Shown here: positions 1 to 6,793 of the stretch, piece by piece
Layout of the letters: each line of letters begins with the position of its first letter
Position numbering within the stretch: position 1 is the stretch's first letter
The notes under the pieces: generated by a model
What the model was told of the DNA's origin: nothing
Seen by the model: only the letters and a program-made list of their open reading frames with translations
Databases searched by the model: none
Position numbers and translations under genes: made by a program
From: Brevundimonas nasdae
GTDB lineage: Bacteria > Pseudomonadota > Alphaproteobacteria > Caulobacterales > Caulobacteraceae
Length of the DNA stretch: 64,000 bases
Direction: 5' to 3'
Assembly (NCBI RefSeq): GCF_016654005.1
Contig: NZ_JAEPWN010000001.1
Span: 434,001-498,000, forward strand

Positions 1-1
1 C

Positions 2-340
2 GCCCTGGAGGAAGTGGGTTTGGGCCACCGCCTGCACCTGCGCCCCGCGGCCCTGTCGGGTGGTGAGAAGCAGCGCGTCGCCATCGCCCGCGCCCTGGCC
101 AAGGATCCCAAGATCCTGTTCGCCGATGAACCGACCTCGGCCCTGGACGGCGAGAACGGTCAGGTGGTGATCAAGCTGCTGCGCCGCGCCGCCACCGAAC
201 ACGGCGCCGCCGTTATCTGCGTGACCCACGACCCGCGCCTGGAGGCCTGGGCTGACCGGGTCATCCACATCGAGGACGGCAAGATCCTTGATGACCAACG
301 CCGCATTCCCGATCCGAACGCCATCCTGGCGTCGCACTGA
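2..340 (+). CDS. ABC transporter ATP-binding protein, C-terminal part (cut by window start)
   Basis: This is the C-terminal half of a cytoplasmic ABC ATPase; the gene begins before the window. The visible 112 residues hold the signature motif LSGGEKQR, a Walker [13 protein letters not shown] and the switch histidine in VTHD. Closest families are the MacB/LolD/DevA-type ATPases that pair with FtsX-like permeases. The next gene, 35 bp downstream, is a HlyD/DevB-type periplasmic adaptor, so the two plus an unseen permease probably form a tripartite exporter. The substrate cannot be told from sequence. Confidence 0.9.
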   Translation, partial: ALEEVGLGHRLHLRPAALSGGEKQRVAIARALAKDPKILFADEPTSALDGENGQVVIKLLRRAATEHGAAVICVTHDPRLEAWADRVIHIEDGKILDDQRRIPDPNAILASH

Positions 341-375
341 ACAACACGACTGAACCCCTTAGGACGAAACGCCCA

Positions 376-1380
376 ATGCCCGGCTTCCTGAAGAAAAAAC
401 GCACATGGTTCGGCCTGCTGCTGGTGATCGTGCTGGGGGTCGGCTTCATGCTGTTCCAGTCCGCCGCCAAGACCAAGAAGGAAGAGCAGGCCAAGGCCGC
501 CGCCACCAAGGTCGAGAGCCCCTATGCGGCCATCGCAAACGGCAAGGTCGATGTCGAGGGCGGCATCATCCAGATCGCAGCCCGTCGCGGCGGCATCGTC
601 CGTGAGGTGCTGGTCCAGGAAGGCGAACGCGTCACCGCAGGCCAGATCCTGGCCCGTCAGGAAGACGATGAACCGCGTCTGGCCGTGCAGAGCGCCGCCG
701 CCGCCGTGGCCCAGGCCGAAAGCCAGTTGAACCAGATCCGCGTCGACATCCGCACCGCCCAGCGCGAGCAGGAGCGTCTGCAGCGTCTGGCCGCCACCAA
801 CTTCGTCGCCGCCCAGCGTGTCGATCAGGCGGCGGACGCCGTGGCCACGGCCCAGGCCCGCATGGGTTCGCAGGTGGCGGCGGTCCAGACGGCGCGCGCC
901 CAACTGGATCAGGCTCGCTATAATCAGGAGCTGACGGTCATCCGCGCGCCCAGCGCCGGCCGGATCGTTCGCCGTTACGCCAACCCCGGCGCGGGCGCCT
1001 CGACCCTGAACGTCTCGACCATGTTCGACCTGGAGCCGGACGCCCCGCGCATCGTCCGCGCCGAAGTGGTTGAAAGCGACCTGCCGAACCTGACCGACGG
1101 TCAGGCGGTCGAGATCAGCCCCGAGGGCGATTCCAGCAAGATCTACATCGGCACGGTGCTGCGCCGCGCGGCGGTATTCGGCGCCCGCAAGCTGGCTTCC
1201 GACGATCCGTCGCAACGCACCGACGAGCGCGTGGTCGAGGTCGTGGCCTCGGCTGGCGATGCGCCGCTGCTGATCGGCCAGCGGGTTCTGGTCAAGTTTA
1301 TGAAGCCCGGCGAGACGGCGGGCGCCAAGCGCCAGGCGACGACCGGCGTCGGCCCGGCCCAGGCGATGCGTTCGCAATAA
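376..1380 (+). CDS. HlyD/DevB-family periplasmic adaptor subunit
   Basis: This 334-residue membrane fusion protein would link an inner-membrane ABC exporter to an outer-membrane channel. An N-terminal membrane anchor lies at about residues 13-28 after a Lys-rich start. A lipoyl-like segment follows (GGIVREVLVQEGERVTAGQ), then an Ala/Gln-rich coiled-coil hairpin at about 95-190 and a second lipoyl half (VIRAPSAGRIVRRY). Length and layout fit DevB/MacA-like adaptors. It follows the ATPase gene on the same strand and is followed by a rho-independent terminator, so it is the last gene of the operon. The cargo is unknown. Confidence 0.88.
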   Translation: MPGFLKKKRTWFGLLLVIVLGVGFMLFQSAAKTKKEEQAKAAATKVESPYAAIANGKVDVEGGIIQIAARRGGIVREVLVQEGERVTAGQILARQEDDEPRLAVQSAAAAVAQAESQLNQIRVDIRTAQREQERLQRLAATNFVAAQRVDQAADAVATAQARMGSQVAAVQTARAQLDQARYNQELTVIRAPSAGRIVRRYANPGAGASTLNVSTMFDLEPDAPRIVRAEVVESDLPNLTDGQAVEISPEGDSSKIYIGTVLRRAAVFGARKLASDDPSQRTDERVVEVVASAGDAPLLIGQRVLVKFMKPGETAGAKRQATTGVGPAQAMRSQ

Positions 1381-1407
1381 GCCGGGTCTGACGGCCTGAA
1401 GACAGAA

Positions 1408-1445
1408 GAGGCGGCTGGGCGCGACCCCGGCCGCCTTTTCTTTTG
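1408..1445 (+). terminator. Rho-independent terminator after the ABC exporter operon
   Basis: A GC-rich stem (GGCGGC and GGG pairing with CCC and GCCGCC, small internal mismatch, loop CGCGA) is followed by TTTTCTTTT on the plus strand. It sits 28 bp after the HlyD stop. Confidence 0.85.
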
Positions 1446-1544
1446 CTGTGTGAGGCCGGGGATCATCAGCCTGTGAGTTTTTCGCACAGGGCGCGGCCCT
1501 GAAACTCGATTTCCGCGCGGCGCGGCCTGCGGCATCTCCGGGCG

Positions 1545-2690
1545 ATGTCTTCTGTTCGTATGATTGTTCTCGTGCTTGGCCTGGGCCAGGCAGTGGCCTT
1601 CGCCTCCAGCTATTATCTTCTGGGCGTCATGGCCGATCCTGCGGCGGCGGCGCTGGGGATCGGCACAGGACCGGTGTTTCTGGCGCTTTCCGGCGCCTTT
1701 CTGGTCTCCGCCGTCCTGACGCCCTATGCGGGCCAGGCGATTGAGCGTGTCGGCGGGGCGCGGGTGCTGGCGGGATCGAACCTGGCCTTCGCGTTTGCCC
1801 TTCTGATGATGGCCGCCGCGCCGCAGCCTCTGGTTCTGTGCCTCGGCGTCGTGCTGCTGGGCGTGGGCATGGGGGCGGGTCTATACGGCACGGCATTCGC
1901 CGTTCTGGTCGAGATGCAGGGGCAGGGCGCGCGGCGGGCGATTGCGGCGGTGTCCCTGCTGGGCGCCTTGGGCGGGGCGCTGGGCTGGCCGATCAGCCGC
2001 GAGGTGCTGGACCTAGCGGGCTGGCGGGCCGTGTTCGGCTTCTGGGCGGCCCTGCATCTGTTCGTCTGCCTGCCGATCGCCCTGACGGTTCTGCCCCAGC
2101 ACAAGGGGCAGATGAAGGCGGCGGTTGATGTGTCGGCGATACGCTGGAGCCCTACCATGATCCGCATGGCGATCTTCTTCGCCGGGGCCTGGGCGGTGGC
2201 CTCGGCCATGGCGGCGCACCTGCCGCGCCTGCTGGTCGATCTGGGCATGACGGTGGAGCGCGCAGCCTGGGCGGCGGGTCTGATGGCGGCCAGCGCCATG
2301 GCCGTGCGCCTGCTGGACATCACTGTGCTGCACCGCTCGCACCCGATCCTGACGGCGCGGCTGGCCACACTGTTCCACCCGGCAGGGGCCCTGCTGGCGG
2401 TCCTGCTCGGTGCAGTCGGGGCGCCCTTGGCGGCGGTGGGGCAGGGCTTGGCCAACGGGTTCCTGTCCGTGGCCTCCGGCGCTCTGCCGTTGAAGGTTTT
2501 CGGAGCTGAGCGGTACGGGATGCGGCAGGCGCTGATCCTGACGCCTGCCCGCTACGTCCAGGCGGCGGCCCCCGCCGTCTATGCCCTGGCCCTGAATGTC
2601 TCGCCGGGCGTGGCGCTGGCGCTCAGCAGTGCGATCTGCCTTGGCATGTTCGCGCTTAGCTTCAGCTTCCGCGACGTGTCACCGGCCTGA
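1545..2690 (+). CDS. Major facilitator superfamily transporter
   Basis: A 381-residue hydrophobic protein with about 12 predicted membrane helices and short polar loops, typical of MFS carriers near the small end of the family. The loop between helices 2 and 3 carries the charged GQAIERVGGARVL stretch that resembles the MFS loop signature. It is a single gene behind a terminator, and its last 12 bp overlap the convergent crotonase gene. Substrate specificity cannot be assigned; drug or metabolite efflux is possible. Confidence 0.85.
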   Translation: MSSVRMIVLVLGLGQAVAFASSYYLLGVMADPAAAALGIGTGPVFLALSGAFLVSAVLTPYAGQAIERVGGARVLAGSNLAFAFALLMMAAAPQPLVLCLGVVLLGVGMGAGLYGTAFAVLVEMQGQGARRAIAAVSLLGALGGALGWPISREVLDLAGWRAVFGFWAALHLFVCLPIALTVLPQHKGQMKAAVDVSAIRWSPTMIRMAIFFAGAWAVASAMAAHLPRLLVDLGMTVERAAWAAGLMAASAMAVRLLDITVLHRSHPILTARLATLFHPAGALLAVLLGAVGAPLAAVGQGLANGFLSVASGALPLKVFGAERYGMRQALILTPARYVQAAAPAVYALALNVSPGVALALSSAICLGMFALSFSFRDVSPA

Positions 2691-3476
2691 GAAATCGCCG
2701 GGACGTTTCTCCAGCACGGCGGCGACGCCTTCCTGATGGTCTTCGGTCAGGTGGGCGATGGCCTGCATGGCGGCCGAAAGCTCCAGGATCTGCTCGAACG
2801 TCTGGTCGCGCCCCTGCCGCATCAGGGTCTTGGCCATGCGCAGGGCCTGGGACGGCTGGGCGGCGATCTGGGCGGCGGTGGTCAGGGTTTCCTGCATCAA
2901 CCGCTCATGCGGCACGACGCGGTTGACCAGCCCCCAGCGCTCGGCCGTCTCGGCGTCGATGCTGCGGCCGGTGAACAGCATTTCCGCCGCGCGGGCGTAT
3001 CCCACATCGCGCGGCAGTCGCCATGCCCCGCCGTCGCCGGGAATGATGCCCAGCTTGAGGAACGGCACGCCGAAGCTGGCGCGGTCCGAGGCGATGCGGA
3101 TGTCGGCGGTGGTGGCGATGCCGCAGCCCAGACCCATGGCGGGGCCGTTCACCGCCGACACCAGCGGCATTTCCAGATCATACAGCGACCGCACGATGCG
3201 ATGGACGATACGGCGATAGCGGACGCGGATCTCGGCGCCCGATCCTTCGAACAGGTCGCGCCTGTCGCGCATGGCCGTCAGGTCGCCGCCCGCGGAAAAG
3301 GCCCGACCGGCCCCGGTCAGGACCACGCATTTTACGGATGGATCGGCGTTGGCGCGGGCGCAGGCGTCGGCGAACTCATCGCCATCCGTCATGTCGGGCA
3401 GGGCGTTCAGGCGCGCCTCGCGGTCCAGGGTCCAGATCAGGATGTCGCCCTGTCTGTCTTCAGCGATCAGGCCCAT
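2679..3476 (-). CDS. Enoyl-CoA hydratase/isomerase (crotonase) family protein
   Basis: This 265-residue soluble crotonase-fold enzyme probably acts on a CoA thioester in fatty-acid or related degradation. The oxyanion-hole segments are visible as AFSAGGDLTAM and GPAMGLGCGIATTADIRIAS, and a probable acidic catalytic region follows in KLGIIPGDGGAWRLPR. The start MGLIAED is preferred over an upstream in-frame ATG at 3530 because a GGAG site lies about 8 bp before it and crotonases normally begin just before the first beta strand. It converges with the MFS gene with a 12-bp overlap. Exact substrate unknown. Confidence 0.9.
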   Translation of the reverse strand: MGLIAEDRQGDILIWTLDREARLNALPDMTDGDEFADACARANADPSVKCVVLTGAGRAFSAGGDLTAMRDRRDLFEGSGAEIRVRYRRIVHRIVRSLYDLEMPLVSAVNGPAMGLGCGIATTADIRIASDRASFGVPFLKLGIIPGDGGAWRLPRDVGYARAAEMLFTGRSIDAETAERWGLVNRVVPHERLMQETLTTAAQIAAQPSQALRMAKTLMRQGRDQTFEQILELSAAMQAIAHLTEDHQEGVAAVLEKRPGDFSGR

Positions 3477-3542
3477 GCGTCGTCTCCGTGTCTGGGAGCC
3501 GTCATCGGCCAGCGCCGTCGCGTCACGCAAGCCCGGAATTGC

Positions 3543-3567
3543 AAAAGCCCCGGATAAGACCGGGGCT
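3543..3567 (-). terminator. Rho-independent terminator of the 50-aa gene
   Basis: On the minus strand AGCCCCGG and CCGGGGCT form a perfect 8-bp stem around loop TCTTAT, followed by a TTTT run. It lies 26 bp downstream of the small gene at 3593-3745. Confidence 0.85.
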
Positions 3568-3592
3568 TCCTGGCTGTCAGCCCTTCAGGCCG

Positions 3593-3745
3593 TCAGCGTT
3601 TCTTGATCGTATAGGGTACGAAGTTGGACGGATGGCTGACCACCCGATTGGAGTTGGACGGCATCTGCCGCGTGTTCACCAGCATCCCGCCCCACAGGGC
3701 GAAGGACATCATGGCGTGTTGGAGGTTACGCTCCTTATCGTTCAT
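3593..3745 (-). CDS. Small 50-residue protein, function unknown
   Basis: The ATG at 3745 is preceded by an excellent AAAGGAG ribosome site 8 bp away, and the frame ends just before a clear terminator, so this is a complete monocistronic small gene. The product starts MNDKERNLQHAMMSFALWGG and ends in basic residues (TIKKR). A weak hydrophobic stretch covers about residues 11-24, too short for a confident membrane span. I do not recognise a family. It is divergent from the DUF1289 gene and the shared intergenic region is AT-rich, so it may be strongly expressed. Confidence 0.7.
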   Translation of the reverse strand: MNDKERNLQHAMMSFALWGGMLVNTRQMPSNSNRVVSHPSNFVPYTIKKR

Positions 3746-3888
3746 CTTGGCGTCTCCTTTCGCAGAACGATGAAAAGAGACACGTCGTACCAATGGGGAT
3801 TCCACCCTCAGTCGTTTCGCGTCAGAACCCAAGATAGTCAGTTTCACAAAAAATGCAAATTTATCGCTCAGCATTCGGAGTAAATTTT

Positions 3889-3901
3889 GTGACAGTGTCA
3901 C
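3889..3901. promoter_or_regulatory. Perfect palindrome abutting the DUF1289 start codon
   Basis: GTGACAGTGTCAC is a perfect 6-1-6 inverted repeat ending one base before the ATG at 3903, in the AT-rich divergent region between the 50-aa gene and DUF1289. It could be an operator or a hairpin in the ribosome-binding region; no ordinary Shine-Dalgarno is seen for this gene. Confidence 0.4.
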
Positions 3902-3902
3902 G

Positions 3903-4118
3903 ATGACCGAGCCCGCCGCCCGCCCTGCGCCGCCCAAGGCGATCGCCACGCCCTGCGTGATGGTGTGCGCTGTCGATGGCGAAAGCGGCCTGTGTCTGGG
4001 CTGTTTTCGGACGTTGAAAGAGATCGCCGGATGGCGCGCGCTGACGGATGATGAACGGGCGGCGGTCATGGCGGACCTGCCGTCGCGGCGCTCGCAGGTC
4101 GATCCGTCCAAGCTTTAA
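3903..4118 (+). CDS. DUF1289 domain protein
   Basis: A 71-residue cytoplasmic protein with the DUF1289 cysteine pattern: CVMVCAVDGESGLCLGCFRT gives four cysteines within 18 residues, followed by the conserved EIAGW segment. The cysteines suggest metal or Fe-S binding, but the family has no firmly established function. It stands alone, divergent from the 50-aa gene. Confidence 0.9.
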   Translation: MTEPAARPAPPKAIATPCVMVCAVDGESGLCLGCFRTLKEIAGWRALTDDERAAVMADLPSRRSQVDPSKL

Positions 4119-4209
4119 GGTTTCATCAGCCAAGTCGCTTCACGGCATCCCAACCTCGGGCGCCTAGAACGGCGATGTCGCGTCTTGCGATGCAGCCACA
4201 GCGCCTTTG

Positions 4210-4746
4210 ATGATCCGTGTCGATTTCCAGTCTGCAGCCGTTCTCAGCGGGGCCTTGCTCGCCGCGTTCAGCACGGCCCTGGTCATTCGTCACCTCGAAG
4301 GCGGCGGAGAGGCGCTGGCGGCGTCGGCCCCGATCCCGGTCGTCCAGGTTCAGGGCACGGTTTTGGAACCGGCGACAGGCCATCCTGCACAGGTCATGCG
4401 CGCGGCCGACGGCCACTACTGGGCCCAGGCCCGCATCGACGGCCATGCGGTGCGCGTGCTGGTGGACACAGGCGCTAGTCTGGTGGCCCTGACGCGTGAG
4501 GACGCCCGGCGTCTGGGCGTTAACCCGGCCCCTTCAGACTTCACCGGCAAGGTTCAGACGGCGTCGGGCATGGTGCGCGCGGCCCCGATCGAGCTGTCTT
4601 CGGTGTCCGTGTCGGGCGCGCGGATCGACAAGGTTCAGGCCCTCGTGTTCGAAGACGGCCTGTCCTATTCGCTGCTGGGCATGAGCTACCTGGGGCGGCT
4701 GTCGGCGTTCGAAGCCACCCCGGCGGGTCTGACGCTCAGGCCTTAG
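4210..4746 (+). CDS. Retropepsin-like clan AA aspartic protease (TIGR02281-type)
   Basis: A 178-residue protein with an N-terminal membrane anchor or uncleaved signal at about residues 9-26 and a single periplasmic retropepsin-like domain. The catalytic motif VLVDTGASLVAL is clear, with the Asp near residue 86, and LLGMSYLGRL matches the second conserved strand. Such proteins act as homodimers because each chain supplies one Asp. The ATG at 4210 is preferred over the adjacent TTG at 4207. It converges with pgsA. The physiological substrate is unknown. Confidence 0.85.
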   Translation: MIRVDFQSAAVLSGALLAAFSTALVIRHLEGGGEALAASAPIPVVQVQGTVLEPATGHPAQVMRAADGHYWAQARIDGHAVRVLVDTGASLVALTREDARRLGVNPAPSDFTGKVQTASGMVRAAPIELSSVSVSGARIDKVQALVFEDGLSYSLLGMSYLGRLSAFEATPAGLTLRP

Positions 4747-4757
4747 GCGTTCTGGCC

Positions 4758-5408
4758 CTAAAGATCCTGCATCTGACGGCGGGCTTCGCGGAAATACTGC
4801 CAGCCGGTCCACAGAGTGATCACGGCGGCGAACCAGATCAGGAAGACCGCAAAGGTTTCAAACGCCGGTTGCCACGACAGGGGCGAGCCGTCCTCGTTCT
4901 GCAGGCCGAAACCGCTCCACAACAGGGTCAGTTGCAGCGCCGCCAGCGCCACCATCTGAACCGTGGTCTTCCACTTGGCCGCCAGGGTCACGGGCAGTTC
5001 GATGCGGCCCGCCATGGTTTCGCGCAGGGCCGAAACTGCAAACTCGCGGAACAGGATCAGGCCGCAGGGCAGGGCGATGCCGGGCAGAGAGCCGGACGCC
5101 AGCACGCCCAGAATGGCGCCGGTGATCAGAACCTTGTCGGCGATGGGGTCCAGAATTGCGCCCCAGCGCGTGGTCGAGTTCCAGCGCCGCGCCAGGAAGC
5201 CGTCGACCCAGTCGGTCGAGGCGGCGATGACGAAGATCCAGAAGGCCCAGACGCCGAACTGCAACTGGGTGTCCGGCGACAGCCAGGCGTCCAGCGCGCC
5301 GGGCGCCGCGCCCGCCAGCATGGCGAACATCACCACCCCGGCGAACAGTCGGATGCCCGTCAGGATGTTCGGGATCGGATTAATATGGTGGCCGGTGCTC
5401 ATCGTCAT
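4758..5408 (-). CDS. pgsA: CDP-diacylglycerol--glycerol-3-phosphate 3-phosphatidyltransferase
   Basis: This inner-membrane enzyme makes phosphatidylglycerol phosphate, the committed step to PG and cardiolipin. The 216-residue product has the CDP-alcohol phosphotransferase signature, seen as DWVDGFLARRWNSTTRWG followed by ILDPIADK, supplying the Asp residues that bind metal and CDP. About five to six membrane segments are visible, and the N-terminus NPIPNILTGIRL is typical of PgsA. Length is slightly above the usual 180-200 residues. The ATG at 5408 has a GGA element 6 bp upstream. Confidence 0.93.
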   Translation of the reverse strand: MTMSTGHHINPIPNILTGIRLFAGVVMFAMLAGAAPGALDAWLSPDTQLQFGVWAFWIFVIAASTDWVDGFLARRWNSTTRWGAILDPIADKVLITGAILGVLASGSLPGIALPCGLILFREFAVSALRETMAGRIELPVTLAAKWKTTVQMVALAALQLTLLWSGFGLQNEDGSPLSWQPAFETFAVFLIWFAAVITLWTGWQYFREARRQMQDL

Positions 5409-5470
5409 GTCCGTTGCAACCCGCCGGGTGTCGCATGGTTCGGCGATCAGGCCAATGTTCAGGCCATTGT

Positions 5471-6091
5471 TCAGGCCAGGGGTTCAAACCTGGGCTTGTC
5501 CGTCAGGGCGCGCAGCACGCCGTCGGCGATGCCGAAATGCAGGCCGCTGAGCGTCAGGTCGCCTGCCGCCTCACGTTCGGCGATCCAGGGGAAGGTGCGC
5601 AGATTGCGGATCGACAGGCGCACGATGGCCTCTTCCGCTGCGCGCTCCACTTCGTGCGCATCGACGGTTTCGGCGACATGGCGCACGACCGGCGTGCCCT
5701 GCGCCACCCAGGGGGCGACAAAGTCCGCGCAGTTGTCGGGCGCACCGTTCAGCATGGCGTTGACCCCGCCGCAGTGGGCGTGGCCCATGACCACGATGCG
5801 GCGCACGTTCAGAACCTTGACCCCGAACTCCAGCGCCGCCGATACGCCGTGCAGCAGGCCGTCGGGCTCATAGGGCGGCACAAGATTGGCCACGTTGCGG
5901 ACCACGAACAGTTCGCCCGGCTTGGCGTCGAAGATCAGGGCCGGGTCGGCGCGGCTGTCGGAACAGGCCACGATCAGGGTGTGCGGTTTCTGGCCCTTGA
6001 CCAGCGCCTCATACTCCGCGTGGGCGGCAGGCCAATGCTCGGCGCGGAAGCGGTGATAGCCGGCGGTCAGTTCGTCTTCGGATGCGCTCAT
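5471..6091 (-). CDS. Beta-class carbonic anhydrase
   Basis: A cytosolic zinc enzyme interconverting CO2 and bicarbonate. The 206-residue product shows the beta-class zinc ligands: Cys in ACSDSRADP, then His and Cys in GHAHCGG. The Asp-Arg pair of the active site is in the same SDSR motif. The start MSASEDEL at 6091 is chosen because the frame upstream runs into the divergent vapB promoter and does not look coding. A second, gamma-type carbonic anhydrase homologue lies at 39 kb. Confidence 0.93.
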   Translation of the reverse strand: MSASEDELTAGYHRFRAEHWPAAHAEYEALVKGQKPHTLIVACSDSRADPALIFDAKPGELFVVRNVANLVPPYEPDGLLHGVSAALEFGVKVLNVRRIVVMGHAHCGGVNAMLNGAPDNCADFVAPWVAQGTPVVRHVAETVDAHEVERAAEEAIVRLSIRNLRTFPWIAEREAAGDLTLSGLHFGIADGVLRALTDKPRFEPLA

Positions 6092-6128
6092 GCGGCATTC
6101 TCTAGCGCCTTGGGCGGCGGCAAGAAAT

Positions 6129-6148
6129 CGTGTATACGCGTATATACG
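6129..6148. promoter_or_regulatory. Palindromic operator of the vapBC operon
   Basis: A near-perfect 20-bp inverted repeat (one mismatched pair) with a perfect TATACGCGTATA core lies 13 bp before the vapB ATG and overlaps its likely promoter. VapB-type antitoxins usually repress their own operon through such sites, and the position also allows an effect on the divergent carbonic anhydrase gene. Confidence 0.65.
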
Positions 6149-6161
6149 AAAGGAGCGCCTC

Positions 6162-6398
6162 ATGACTGTGACCAGCCGAACCTTCCGCAGCGGCAATAGC
6201 GACGCCGTACGCCTGCCCAAGGAGATTTCGTTCGGTCCCGGCGTCGAGGTCGAGATCGAGCGCAAGGGCGATGTGGTGACGATCTCACCCAAGAGAAAAT
6301 CCGTGAAGGAGATGCTGGCCAAGCTGCGCAGCCTGCCCAAGCCGTCCAGCATCGGCGTGCGCGAAGAGGTCGAAATCCCCGATCGGTCCGGCCTTTAA
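6162..6398 (+). CDS. vapB: AbrB/VapB-family antitoxin
   Basis: A 78-residue antitoxin with an N-terminal swapped-hairpin DNA-binding domain (SRTFRSGNSDAVRLPKEISF, matching the SpoVT-AbrB fold) and a polar C-terminal tail that would wrap around the toxin. The ATG at 6162 follows an AGGAG site. The stop is 2 bp before the GTG of vapC, so the two are translationally coupled. A palindromic operator lies just upstream, as expected for autoregulation. Confidence 0.9.
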   Translation: MTVTSRTFRSGNSDAVRLPKEISFGPGVEVEIERKGDVVTISPKRKSVKEMLAKLRSLPKPSSIGVREEVEIPDRSGL

Positions 6399-6400
6399 AC

Positions 6401-6787
6401 GTGGCCTATCTGCTCGACACCAATGTCGCCATTCACCTGCGGGACGGCGACGATGAGATCGACGCGCGCGTGGACGCCCTGGCGCCTCCGCTCTTGCTGT
6501 CGGTCGTCAGTCGGATCGAACTGGAGGCTGGCCTTGTCCGCCCAGATCGCGATGCTCAGGATCGGGCGCGCCGACTGGACGCGTTGCTGGACGTCGTGCC
6601 GGTGCTTCCATTTGGTTCGGCGGAGGCCCTGGCCTATCGCCAGATCATCGCGGCCTGCGGCTTCTCGCGCCGCAAGGTGCTTGATCGGATGATCGCGGCC
6701 CAGGCCCTGGTGGCGGGAGCGGTTCTGGTCACGCGCAACGGCGATGATTTCCGCGATGTTCCGGGGCTGACCCTGCTGGAGTGGTGA
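6401..6787 (+). CDS. vapC: PIN-domain ribonuclease toxin VapC
   Basis: A 128-residue PIN-domain protein starting with GTG. The acidic metal-binding residues are in YLLDTNVAI near the N-terminus, SRIELEAGL at about residue 40, and the late acidic pair in RNGDDFRDV. Family members cleave RNA, often initiator tRNA or rRNA, when freed from VapB. Length is typical. It ends 7 bp before the convergent uvrC stop. Confidence 0.92.
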   Translation: MAYLLDTNVAIHLRDGDDEIDARVDALAPPLLLSVVSRIELEAGLVRPDRDAQDRARRLDALLDVVPVLPFGSAEALAYRQIIAACGFSRRKVLDRMIAAQALVAGAVLVTRNGDDFRDVPGLTLLEW

Positions 6788-6793
6788 GGGCGG

